Source of the DNA: an uncultured Bacteroidales bacterium
GTDB lineage: Bacteria > Bacteroidota > Bacteroidia > Bacteroidales > F082
Reading direction: 5' to 3'
NCBI GenBank assembly: GCA_947304185.1
Contig: CAMZAM010000009.1
Coordinates: forward strand, 1-64,000
DNA length: 64,000 nucleotides
Shown here: positions 45,226 to 54,200 of the stretch, one piece after another
How the letters are laid out: every line of letters starts with the position of its first letter
Position numbering within the stretch: the stretch's first letter is position 1
Translations under genes and position numbers: made by a program
Notes under the pieces: generated by a model
The model's input: only the letters and a program-made list of their open reading frames with translations
What the model was told of the DNA's origin: nothing
The model's database searches: none

Positions 45226-45762
45226 TTATTTGCAACCTTCGCAACCACTGTCACAACTGCTGCATCCTTCACTGCCACCGCAGTGGCCGCATCCTCCGCC
45301 GAAATCTTCCTCTTTGAGCTCGCGCACATTGAGGATCTCGCCTTCGAAATAAAGCGGTACGCCAGCTAACTGATGGTTGAAGTCGATAACCACAGTCTCA
45401 ATGCTTACCTTTTTAATAGTTCCCGGCACTATGCCGTTTCCTACGTTGAACTGAAGGGTGTTGCCTTCCTTGCAATGCTCGCTGAGCTTGCCGTTCTCGT
45501 CGAGGAACATGTCTTTCTTCACGGTGTAGGCCATCTCCTCGTTACGCTCTCCGTATCCTTCGGCAGGGGTGAGGTGGAAACCGAAAGTGTCGCCCGGCTC
45601 AAGACCTTGCAGACTCTCCTCAAAACGTGGTAAGAACATTCCGTGACCGAAGATGCCCTCGAGCGGATGTTCCTTGGTGGCCTGGTCGATGACCACGCCG
45701 TCCTTAGTGTCGTTGTGTAACGTGTAAGTCAACGTTACAACGGTGTTGTTTGCTACTTTCAT
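45226..45762 (-). CDS. slyD: SlyD-type FKBP peptidyl-prolyl isomerase
   Basis: A 178-residue cis-trans prolyl isomerase and chaperone. The FKBP part (VTLTYTLHND; MFLPRFEESLQGLEPGD; AEGYGERNEE) surrounds the inserted chaperone flap (about residues 70-125). The C-terminal tail has six cysteines and a histidine (CGHCGGSEGCSSCDSGCEGC), the nickel/zinc-binding tail of SlyD, which in other bacteria supports hydrogenase maturation. No hydrogenase gene is nearby. It is 7 bases... upstream of the VWA gene's repeat region and read in the same direction. Confidence 0.92.
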   Translation of the reverse strand: MKVANNTVVTLTYTLHNDTKDGVVIDQATKEHPLEGIFGHGMFLPRFEESLQGLEPGDTFGFHLTPAEGYGERNEEMAYTVKKDMFLDENGKLSEHCKEGNTLQFNVGNGIVPGTIKKVSIETVVIDFNHQLAGVPLYFEGEILNVRELKEEDFGGGCGHCGGSEGCSSCDSGCEGCK

Positions 45763-45786
45763 TTGTTTAAAATTTATAATTCTTTT

Positions 45787-45819
45787 CTCTTTTAACTTTA
45801 CTCTTTTAACTTTTAACTA
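45787..45819 (-). repeat. 33-base purine-rich repeat supplying the VWA gene stop codon
   Basis: Read on the minus strand it begins TAGTTAAAAGTTAAAAG, where TAG is the stop of the VWA gene, and ends GTTAAAAGAG. It matches the element at 5034-5066 with one mismatch, where TAG is again the stop codon of the gene on that strand. Confidence 0.8.
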
Positions 45820-47811
45820 ATAAATCCCGAACATCTTCCTCAGCACCCATTCTATTGTGATTAATCCTAAAATACTGAATAACAACCACTTAATGTTAAT
45901 CAAGTCGTCGTAACGAGTCTCCTCACGTGAAACAGATGTGATACGTTCGTCGTTGTTCAAATCTTGTATAATCTTTTGAATATCAGTGATATAGTAATGA
46001 TGACCGCCTGTCTGTGATGCCAACGAGCGCATCCGTTCGATGTCGGCAGTGAGGTCTTGGGCTTCCACACCGAGCGATTCCACCGTGAAGGTGCCGCTGG
46101 CATTGTATTCCGCGCCTCCAAACGAGGTGTGGGCGCGGTAATTGTAGATGCCTTCAGGCAACATGCCAATGTTCAGATTGTAATTGCTGTCGCCTTTGGA
46201 AAACACATATTCGTACGCATTGTTGATGGAAATATGCAGATCCGGCTCGTTTATCAGTTCGCGGCTCGGGTTGCGTAATTCTGCCGAAATGCTGATGTTC
46301 TCGGTGCTCAGATAACTCTCTTTGTGGTTGATGGTAAGTTCCTTGTCTTTTTCCGTTAGCAGGTATTTCACCGTTTTGCTGAAAATCTCGTTGAATCCTT
46401 CGTTGTTCTTATGATGGAAATATTCATAGAGTTTCCAGCGCCAGCAGCCTGTTCCGAACATAAAAGCGTGTTTGTTGCCTTCGTTATCGTTGGCAAAGGC
46501 AAGGAGTGGATTCGGAGTCTCCAAATCCATGATGTTCATCAAAAGAACGTCGTCGTGATGAGCGTTGAACGCAATCTCACAATGTGGCAACGCCAGCGGC
46601 GGATATGAAGATATTTCATTTTTGATGCCGGAGTTGATTGTGAACAACCCGAAAGCATTGTTAAACCTGCCTTTTACATCGAGGTTGGTGTTTGCCGCGC
46701 CACGCTTGATTTTCACAATATCCTGCGATTCGTTAAATGCGTCGAAATCTGAACCGATTATTGATAATGATGGAATCGACGATCTCATTGAATAATTGTG
46801 CAAAATCACCAAATCATATCGGCTCCAATCATCTACGTTGTCGTCATATCTCACATCGAATTCAAAATGATCATCCAATGCCGATTTTATTGCTGCGATG
46901 TCGGGATGCGGCGCGCCCGCAATGCACAAAACCCTATATTTTTTGTCGGTGACGTTGATGAAAATACGTCGGGACGTAGGGACGTGGCGCGCCGCGTCCG
47001 TACAAATAATATCAATTTGTTTAGTGCCTTCATCGCCCGAATCAATATTGAAATCAAAGGTTTTCGAAAATCTGTTGGATGTCACAGGCACCACCATATT
47101 TTCGACCTCGGCGCCGTCCATTTTCACCACCACATTCATGTCGGAACCCTTGAAATTGGTGGCATTGGCGGTCACGCGAAGCGGAAACAGCATATTAGCC
47201 TGCACTGTCTTGTTGTAGCGAACCTCTTTGATGGTCATGCTGGGATACGCAACGGTGTCGCCGAGCGTGACCGTATATATCGGGAAAGGATAGTTTTCGA
47301 TATTCAACTCAGGATTAATCCCTTGGTTAACAATACCATCCGATAGAAGAAGGACGGCGCCGACGTTTCTTTTATAAAACTGACGACTGATGGTAGTGAG
47401 GGCTTCTGTAATATTTGAGTATTGCTCTTTAAAAACGTCATTTCGCTCGAAATGACGACCTAGGTCAGTTACATCACTACCAAATAAAATAATTTCGACA
47501 TCATAATTCTTTCCAAATACTTCGGTAAGCGAATCGATCAGTTTTGGATATTTCGTCTTGTAAAAGACAGAGTCTTTAGTCAAAATTATCGATTCAGAGT
47601 TATCTTGAGCTAAAACGATTATCGGCTGTTCGATTTTATACGTTCTCTGCTTGATGTAAGGGTTGATAAACAGCATCACCACGGTGGCGACGACAACGGT
47701 TCGCAAGGCAAAAAGCAAAATGGTAAGTCCTCTGCCGTATTTTTTCGAGAAAAGATACAGCAGCGAAGCGTAAACCGCACCGATTGCTAATGCTATTAGA
47801 ACCAACCACAT
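45817..47811 (-). CDS. Membrane-anchored VWA-like (BatA/aerotolerance-type) protein
   Basis: A 664-residue protein common in Bacteroidota. Two membrane helices at the N-terminus (about 2-20 and 28-52) and one at the C-terminus (about 635-655) enclose a large periplasmic part. It contains a von Willebrand A-like region (IIVLAQDNSES; GAVLLLSDGIVNQG), though the metal-binding DXSXS reads DNSES. Ig-like and glutamine-amidotransferase-like segments follow. Function unknown. The start is ATG 47811; the frame opens at TTG 47832, which would lie in the promoter. Residues 119-126 and about 270-279 are encoded by two different palindromic elements, and the stop codon by a third repeat family. Confidence 0.8.
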   Translation of the reverse strand: MWLVLIALAIGAVYASLLYLFSKKYGRGLTILLFALRTVVVATVVMLFINPYIKQRTYKIEQPIIVLAQDNSESIILTKDSVFYKTKYPKLIDSLTEVFGKNYDVEIILFGSDVTDLGRHFERNDVFKEQYSNITEALTTISRQFYKRNVGAVLLLSDGIVNQGINPELNIENYPFPIYTVTLGDTVAYPSMTIKEVRYNKTVQANMLFPLRVTANATNFKGSDMNVVVKMDGAEVENMVVPVTSNRFSKTFDFNIDSGDEGTKQIDIICTDAARHVPTSRRIFINVTDKKYRVLCIAGAPHPDIAAIKSALDDHFEFDVRYDDNVDDWSRYDLVILHNYSMRSSIPSLSIIGSDFDAFNESQDIVKIKRGAANTNLDVKGRFNNAFGLFTINSGIKNEISSYPPLALPHCEIAFNAHHDDVLLMNIMDLETPNPLLAFANDNEGNKHAFMFGTGCWRWKLYEYFHHKNNEGFNEIFSKTVKYLLTEKDKELTINHKESYLSTENISISAELRNPSRELINEPDLHISINNAYEYVFSKGDSNYNLNIGMLPEGIYNYRAHTSFGGAEYNASGTFTVESLGVEAQDLTADIERMRSLASQTGGHHYYITDIQKIIQDLNNDERITSVSREETRYDDLINIKWLLFSILGLITIEWVLRKMFGIY
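46975..47004. repeat. 30-base palindromic element in frame in the VWA gene
   Basis: GTAGGGACGTGGC, centre GC, GCCGCGTCCGTAC: 14-2-14 layout with two arm mismatches, of the GTAGGGAC family. It encodes part of AARHVPTSRR, just before a conserved FINVTDKKY segment. Confidence 0.78.
47436..47457. repeat. 22-base palindrome of the CGTCATTTCG family in frame in the VWA gene
   Basis: CGTCATTTCG, CT, CGAAATGACG: perfect arms of ten bases. The minus strand reads CGTCATTTCGAGCGAA, as in the repeat at 38357. It encodes RHFERND, which separates a conserved GSDVTDLG from KEQYSN. Confidence 0.82.
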
Positions 47812-47825
47812 TTTTAATGAAAATT

Positions 47826-47859
47826 TTTGCAAAAATACGAAAAATAATTAGTATCTTTG
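47826..47859. promoter_or_regulatory. Overlapping divergent promoters of VWA gene and GT9 gene
   Basis: Plus strand: TTTG 47826-47829 and TATCTTTG 47852-47859 (spacing 22). Minus strand: TATTTTTG at 47837-47830. The minus-strand box lies between the two plus-strand elements, so the promoters overlap. Confidence 0.7.
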
Positions 47860-47878
47860 TAGATTGTTTTTGTGCATT

Positions 47879-48865
47879 ATGAAGAAATTTCTTGTCATCC
47901 AAACCGCTTCAATTGGCGATGTGATTCTCGCGACAGCCGTTGCGGAAAAGCTGCATTCGTATTTCCCTGACAGTCAAATAGATATGTTGATTAAGAAGGG
48001 CTACGAGAGCCTCTTCGGGAATCATCCCTATATAAATAAGGTGTATGCGTGGGATAAGAAACATCATAAATACCGCAATTTGTTCTCGATTTGGCGTCAG
48101 ATTCGCGATGAGCGTTACGACCTGATTGCTAATATTCAGCGTTATGCCGCCACAGGTTTCATAACCGCTTTCGGCAAGGCGAAGGAGACATCGGGATTCA
48201 ATAAAAACCCGTTCAGCTGTTTCTTTACCCATAAAATAAAGCATGAGATAGGGGTGAAGGGAGTGCATGAAGTCGACCGCAACCAAAGGCTTATTGAGCA
48301 TCTCACCGACAATAAACCTATGCGTCCGGCGTTATATCCTTGTGAAGAGATCTTTGAAAAGGTGAAGCATTACAAGGCCGACCCGTATATTTGCGTGGCA
48401 CCGTGCTCGCTGTGGTTTACAAAGCAGTTCCCGGAAGACCTCTGGGAGCAGTTTTTGCGTCAGGTTCCCGATGACTTGAAGGTCTATCTCCTTGGCGGAA
48501 AAGACGACATCGCCCTTTGCGACCGTATCATAGCCAACGTGCCGAACAAACAGATTGAGAGTCTTGCCGGACAGCTGAATCTGCTGGAATCTGCGGCTCT
48601 GATGAAGGATGCGAAGATGAACTACGTCTGCGACTCGTCGCCGATGCACCTCGCCAGCTCACAGAACGCCCCTACGACGGCAATCTACTGCTCGACGGTG
48701 GCTGACTTCGGATTCGGTCCGCTTTCGGAAGACTCGGTGGTGGTGCAGGAGAACCATAACCTGAAATGCCGTCCTTGTGGTCTGCACGGCTATAAAGAAT
48801 GTCCGAAAGAGCATTTTAACTGTGCCTATTTCATTGATATTAAAGAACTTATAGATAGATTATGA
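47879..48865 (+). CDS. Glycosyltransferase family 9 (heptosyltransferase-like)
   Basis: A 328-residue GT-B fold enzyme of the LPS heptosyltransferase family. The N-terminal motif IQTASIGDVILATAVAEKLH is diagnostic. The sugar-nucleotide half has VYLLGGKDDIALCDRI and the CDSSPMHLASSQNAPTTAIY segment, equivalent to the D-(S/T)-G-x-x-H site; here the glycine is replaced by serine. It probably adds heptose or another sugar to lipopolysaccharide core. Start ATG 47879; the frame opens at TTG 47864. It overlaps the tsaC-type gene by four bases. Confidence 0.9.
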   Translation: MKKFLVIQTASIGDVILATAVAEKLHSYFPDSQIDMLIKKGYESLFGNHPYINKVYAWDKKHHKYRNLFSIWRQIRDERYDLIANIQRYAATGFITAFGKAKETSGFNKNPFSCFFTHKIKHEIGVKGVHEVDRNQRLIEHLTDNKPMRPALYPCEEIFEKVKHYKADPYICVAPCSLWFTKQFPEDLWEQFLRQVPDDLKVYLLGGKDDIALCDRIIANVPNKQIESLAGQLNLLESAALMKDAKMNYVCDSSPMHLASSQNAPTTAIYCSTVADFGFGPLSEDSVVVQENHNLKCRPCGLHGYKECPKEHFNCAYFIDIKELIDRL

Positions 48866-49431
48866 ACACTTTTGAACAAGAAGTCGAACTCTGTGTGAAG
48901 TTGCTACAAGAAGGTAAGGTCTTTATTTACCCGACCGACACCATCTGGGGAATAGGCTGTGACGCCACTAACGCCAAAGCCATCGACAAGATTTTCAAGA
49001 TTAAGAACCGTCCCGCAGGCAAGGGACTGATTATCTTGGTCGATTCCGTCGAACGCCTGAAAGACTATGTCAAGAACCCGTCGCCGATAGCAGCCGACCT
49101 GATTAAGGCAGCGTGTAACCCATTGAGTATCATATATAAAGAATCAAAAGGACTTGCAAAGAACCTGTCGGCCGACGGCAGCGTGTGCATCCGTGTGACA
49201 ACCAACGAGTTCTGCAAAGAGGTGATACGCCGCCTCGGTCACCCTATAACATCTACATCGGCTAACCTGAGCGGCGAGCCATCGCCAGCCAACTACATCG
49301 ACATCTCGGAGACAATGAAAAAATCAGCGGACTACGTTGTGAGCCTCTATCACGATGTCATCGTGAAGCCGAAAGCGTCGACGATAATCAAAATAGACGA
49401 CGATAACACTTTTGAAATAGTACGAAGCTAA
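48862..49431 (+). CDS. tsaC: L-threonylcarbamoyladenylate synthase
   Basis: A 189-residue YrdC/Sua5-family enzyme that makes threonylcarbamoyl-AMP from threonine, bicarbonate and ATP for the t6A modification at position 37 of ANN-decoding tRNAs. Motifs: IYPTDTIWGIGCDATN near the N-terminus, KIKNRPAGKGLIILV, and the LGHPITSTSANLSGEP segment. It is the short, TsaC-like form without the Sua5 C-terminal domain. The start overlaps the GT9 stop (ATGA), and a repeat follows 5 bases after its own stop. Confidence 0.94.
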   Translation: MNTFEQEVELCVKLLQEGKVFIYPTDTIWGIGCDATNAKAIDKIFKIKNRPAGKGLIILVDSVERLKDYVKNPSPIAADLIKAACNPLSIIYKESKGLAKNLSADGSVCIRVTTNEFCKEVIRRLGHPITSTSANLSGEPSPANYIDISETMKKSADYVVSLYHDVIVKPKASTIIKIDDDNTFEIVRS

Positions 49432-49435
49432 CCTC

Positions 49436-49474
49436 CCGTCATTTCGACTGAAGCGAAGCGGAATGGAGAAATCT
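49436..49474. repeat. 39-base half copy of the CCGTCATTTCGA repeat, intergenic
   Basis: It starts CCGTCATTTCGACTGAAGCG and ends GAATGGAGAAATCT; it differs from 7131-7169 at two positions. It fills most of the gap between the tsaC-type and S41 genes, so it lies in the leader or promoter region of the latter. Confidence 0.9.
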
Positions 49475-49484
49475 TAAAATACAT

Positions 49485-51080
49485 ATGAAAAGGATATATT
49501 TTGTAATATTATTGATAATCAGTCAGTTATGCTTGGCGCAAAATAAGAAACCGAGTGCATCGGAGACCACGCAGAAGCTGGCTACTACGATGTATCTCAT
49601 CGAAAATTTCTATGTCGACAGCACCGATATGCCCAAGCTGACTGAGGAAGCCATAATCGCAATGCTGAAATCGCTCGATCCGCACAGCGCCTACATCGCC
49701 GCCAAGGACGTGCAGAAGGCTAACGAAGAGCTGGTGGGCAACTTCGAAGGCATAGGAGTAACGTTCCAGATTTTGCGCGACACCATCCTCGTCGTTTCAG
49801 CCGTGCCGGGCGGTCCGTCGGAGAAAGTAGGTATCATGGCCGGCGACCGAATAGTGACTATCGATGGGGAAGAGGCATTCGGTAAAAAGGTTAACAACGA
49901 GTTTGTTACAACACATCTACGCGGCAAAAAAGGAACCAAGGTAAAACTTGGAATACGTCGTGGCATGGATGCGCAACTTATTGATTTTGAGGTTGTTAGG
50001 GATAAGATTCCGTTGAATAGCATCAACACATATTTTATGGTCGACAAGAAGATCGGCTACATCAAGCTCGACAAGTTCGCCCAGCAGTCGGTGGAGGAAT
50101 TTGAAAATGCTCTTAAAGACCTGAAAAAGCAGGGTATGCAGTCATTGATTCTTGACTTGAGAGGTAACTCGGGTGGATATCTTCTGACGGCTTTCGGTTT
50201 GGGCAATGAGTTTCTTGGAAGCGGTAAACCAGTGGTGTTTACTGAAGGTTTGAAGAGTGAGAAACAGATTTATTATACTGACAGAAACGGCAACTTCCGT
50301 GATGGCCGTCTGGTGGTCCTTGTCGACGAGGGCAGTGCGTCGGCCAGTGAGATTGTCTCGGGTGCCATCCAGGACTGGGACAGAGGCGTGCTCATCGGGC
50401 GTCGTACCTTCGGCAAGGGCTTGGTGCAGAGGCCGTTTAACCTCCCTGACGGAGCTCAGATACGCCTTACAACGGCGCGTTATTATACTCCGACAGGCCG
50501 GTGCATACAGCGTTCTTACGATCAAGGCTCGGAAGATTATTTCAAGGAGATGACGAAACGTCTTGAGCATGGTGAATATTATCATGCCGACAGCATCAAA
50601 TTCGCTGATTCGCTCAAGTATTACACGTTGAACAGCGGTCGTATGGTCTATGGTGGCGGAGCTATCATGCCCGACATTTTCATGCCTGCAGACACCTCAT
50701 ATTCGACAAAGTTGTTGACCGATTTGATAAGAAAAACGGTGTTTAACGCCTATTGTATCGACTATGTTCTGAAGAATAGGGAAGACCTCAACAAGCGGTA
50801 TCCTGATTTCGAGAAATTCAACAAGGATTTCACTGTCGATGGAGAGATGTTGGATGATTTCAAGAAACTTGCGTCTGAAAAAGAGGTGAGTTGGAATGAG
50901 GAACAGTTTGAGCGTTCGGAGATGTGGGTCAAGTTAAGGATCAAGGCGATGATAGCTCAGGATTTGTGGGATATCGACAAGTTTTACCGTGTGGTTTCGT
51001 CGGAAGACAAGATGATTGAAAGGGCCGTTGAGGTGCTGAAATCGAAGAAAGAATACGATAAAATATTAGGAGTAAAGTGA
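49485..51080 (+). CDS. S41 C-terminal processing peptidase (CtpA family)
   Basis: A 531-residue periplasmic serine peptidase with a signal peptide (ISQLCLAQ, cut near residue 19), a PDZ domain (about residues 88-170, VPGGPSEKVGIMAGDRIV) and the S41 core. Catalytic parts are LDLRGNSGGYLLTA, the serine segment DEGSASASEIVSG and the lysine segment RRTFGKGLVQ. A helical C-terminal domain of about 120 residues follows. Such peptidases trim or degrade envelope proteins. The gene is the last before the gingipain cluster and is preceded by a repeat rather than by an obvious promoter. Confidence 0.93.
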   Translation: MKRIYFVILLIISQLCLAQNKKPSASETTQKLATTMYLIENFYVDSTDMPKLTEEAIIAMLKSLDPHSAYIAAKDVQKANEELVGNFEGIGVTFQILRDTILVVSAVPGGPSEKVGIMAGDRIVTIDGEEAFGKKVNNEFVTTHLRGKKGTKVKLGIRRGMDAQLIDFEVVRDKIPLNSINTYFMVDKKIGYIKLDKFAQQSVEEFENALKDLKKQGMQSLILDLRGNSGGYLLTAFGLGNEFLGSGKPVVFTEGLKSEKQIYYTDRNGNFRDGRLVVLVDEGSASASEIVSGAIQDWDRGVLIGRRTFGKGLVQRPFNLPDGAQIRLTTARYYTPTGRCIQRSYDQGSEDYFKEMTKRLEHGEYYHADSIKFADSLKYYTLNSGRMVYGGGAIMPDIFMPADTSYSTKLLTDLIRKTVFNAYCIDYVLKNREDLNKRYPDFEKFNKDFTVDGEMLDDFKKLASEKEVSWNEEQFERSEMWVKLRIKAMIAQDLWDIDKFYRVVSSEDKMIERAVEVLKSKKEYDKILGVK

Positions 51081-51112
51081 CATTTTTTTTGAAAAAAACG
51101 AAAAAAAAGGCT

Positions 51113-51140
51113 GAACGTATAAAAAATATTTGTACCTTTG
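51113..51140 (+). promoter_or_regulatory. Promoter region of the first gingipain-like gene
   Basis: TACCTTTG at 51133-51140 with the shared block GAACGTATAAAA at 51113-51124. The whole region 51078-51140 resembles 43496-43548, including TGACATTTTTT at the upstream gene's stop codon. The leader to ATG 51205 is about 60 bases. Confidence 0.65.
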
Positions 51141-51204
51141 CCTGCTTTTAACTCAAGCTAATAAGCGAAAATAACAGATTTAATAATAACTTAAATTAAA
51201 CAAA

Positions 51205-54200
51205 ATGAAGAAATTTCAACTCACAAGACTCGCAATGGCATTGGTAGTCATTATGTTTGGCTTCCAGGCTTTTGCTCAGGGGCGCATTGAACTTAACGGT
51301 GCAAAAAGCGCTCAGCAGTGCACAACCGCATCACAAGACGGTTTGAGTGCAACATTCTCATTTGGTAGCATCGAAGCTACTGAAGTTTCAACTGAAAGAG
51401 GTGTGTTCTCTGAACTTACTATGGATAACACATATCCAGCAGGTATCGTTGGAGAGCCTATGCTTCCTGCAGCTAACAAGCTTATTGCTGTCCCGGTTGG
51501 AGCAAAGGATGTGACTGTTAATGTGAAGGGTTACACCACAGAGGTTTATAATCTTGCAGATTATGGTATTCATCAGGTTTATCCTCAGCAGCCTCTCCTC
51601 AAGAAGGATCAGGATCCTAAGGATGTTCCATTCGAATACAATGAAAAAGCTTATGCACTCCGCGGCTTCGCAGAGCGTCCGATAGCTCAAATTGAAATCG
51701 AAGGAACAATGCGTGGTATTCAGATTGCTGCATTGACAATCAATCCTGTTCAATACGACGCTGTTAACAACACTATCCGTGTTTACAACAACATCGATGT
51801 TGAAGTGAGCTTCGGTAGCTATGACAAGAAAGCAGCTGAAGATTACTTTGTGAGCACATTCAACCCTTATTTTGCAGGTGTTTACAAGACCATGTTCAAC
51901 AACAGGGCTATCAACGACATCTATGATGAGCACCCGGATATGTGGCAGAATCCTGTCAAGATGTTGGTTATCGCAAACCGCGAATTCGAATCAACAATTC
52001 AGGAGTGGGTTAACTGGAAGACTGAAAAAGGTTTCTATGTTGATGTGAACTACACAGACCAGATCGGTTCAAATGCTGCAGCTATCAAGACTTTCATCCA
52101 GAACAAATATGCTGAGGATGCTCCTTCATTCCTCATGATCATGGGTGACAAGAATATGGTTCCTCAGTCAGGTACAGGTAGCGAAACAAGCTGTGTGACA
52201 GACCTTGGTTATTCATCAGTTGATGGTGACGAGTTCTCAGATATGTACCACAGCCGTTTCCCAGCTGAGAATGTCTCTCAGATGGCAGCTATGCTGAACA
52301 AAGCTCTTGAATATGAGCAGTTAACCATGCCAGATCCTAGCTATTTGAGCAATGTTCTACTCATCGCTGGTGAAGATTCCGGTTGGGGTGTCACACTAGG
52401 TCGTCCTACCATTTGGAACGCAACAAACAACTACTACAACACAGAACATGGTTTCAATAACGTTTATGAGTACAGCCATGGCACATGGACAGGTTGCTAC
52501 AACAACCTCAACACAGGTGTCGGTTTCGTGAACTACACCGCTCACGGCTCGAACACCAGCTGGTCAGGTCCTCAGTTCACTGTAAGTGATGTCAACAACT
52601 TGACCAACCAGCACAAATACTTCCTTGCAATGGGTAACTGCTGCCAGGCAGCCGACTGGGGTATCTCTGGCACATGCTTTGGTGAGGCTATGGTGCGTGC
52701 AGAAAACAAAGCTGCTTATGCCTACATCGGCTCATGCCCTTCAACTTACTGGCTCAACGACTACTACTTTGGTGTTGGTGCAACAAGCCAGGCTAATGGT
52801 CAGATGCCTGACATCAGCATCACAACAATGGGTTGCTATGACGCTATTTGGGATAACGACGCTTACAATGTTGTCGACGCTATCAGATTTGTTGGTAACT
52901 TGGCTGGTAATGCAGCAGGTGCTCTCGGTTACACTTTGCACATCAGCACATTATACTGCTGGCAGGCTTACCACACACTTGGTGACGGTTCTATCCTCCC
53001 ATATCGTGTACAGCCAACTGACAATGAGGTTTCACACATGCCTACACTTCCTATCGGAATGGATTTCTACACAGTGTCAGCAGCTCCTGGCTCATACGTA
53101 GGTATCTCAAAGGACGGTGTTCTTTATGGTGCAGGTATGATTGATGAGACTGGTACAACAGATATCGCTATCACTCCTGTGACATCAGGTGGTAATGCAA
53201 AGATCGTTGTGACACATCCACAGCACGTTCCTTATATCGCTGAGGTTCCAGCAGCGGCTATGACAGGCGCTTATATTTCTGTCGATGCTTTCGCATTGAG
53301 CGAAGAACAGGCCAACTATGGCGAGACTCTCGATATGACAATCGATCTCAAGAACGTCGGTACACTGGCTTCAGGCGCTCTCACAGCTACACTCACAACA
53401 GACTGCGAGTATGTTGAGATTCTTGGTGGCAGCGCTACAACAGCAGCTTTGGATCCAGATCAGTTGGCAACATTGACTGGCTATCAGTTCTCAGTGGCAG
53501 AAAACGTCCCTGACAAGACAAAGGCACAGTTCGTACTTGAGGTGACAGACGGCACCGATACATGGAACTCAAATATCAATATCACACTCCATGCTCCAGT
53601 TCTCCAAGCTGAAAGCATCGTTGTGTCAGACACAGAAGTGGCACTCACATTCAAGAATGACGGTACAGCTCCATTCTATGGTGGTGAACTGACACTCACA
53701 AGCTGCTCACCAGATCTCGTGTTCGAGCCAGCTACAATGACTATTAGCGATGTTGTCGCCGGAGGCGAAAACGTCACACTCAGTGTAAACTACACTGTTG
53801 ACGAGAGTGTTGAACTTGGTACAACATTTGAGGCTGCTTACGACTTTACAACAGGTCAGTTCGAACTTAGCGATATCTTCGTTGTGTCATACGGTTCAAT
53901 CCAGGAAGACTTCGAATCAGGTGTCTTCGGTGATGGTTGGTCATTCACTCCAGTGGCAAATGCTTGGGTTATCGTCGACGGTGGCTCAAAGGGAACTAAA
54001 TGCGCCAAATCAACCAACGAAGGTATCAACAGCTCAGATTACTCAGCAATTTTGACTGTTAACGTTTTGGCAGCTGGTGATCTTACCTTTATGTACAAAG
54101 TCTCATCAGAGACAGGTTCATCAACAATGTGGGATAACCTCACATTCTACATGGACAATCAGCAGAAAGGACAGTGGGCCGGTACTTCAATGACTAACTT

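Noticed and set aside
52625-53101. 158-codon plus-strand frame inside the Kgp-like gene
   Set aside because: Alternative frame of a repetitive-codon coding region; no independent start signal.
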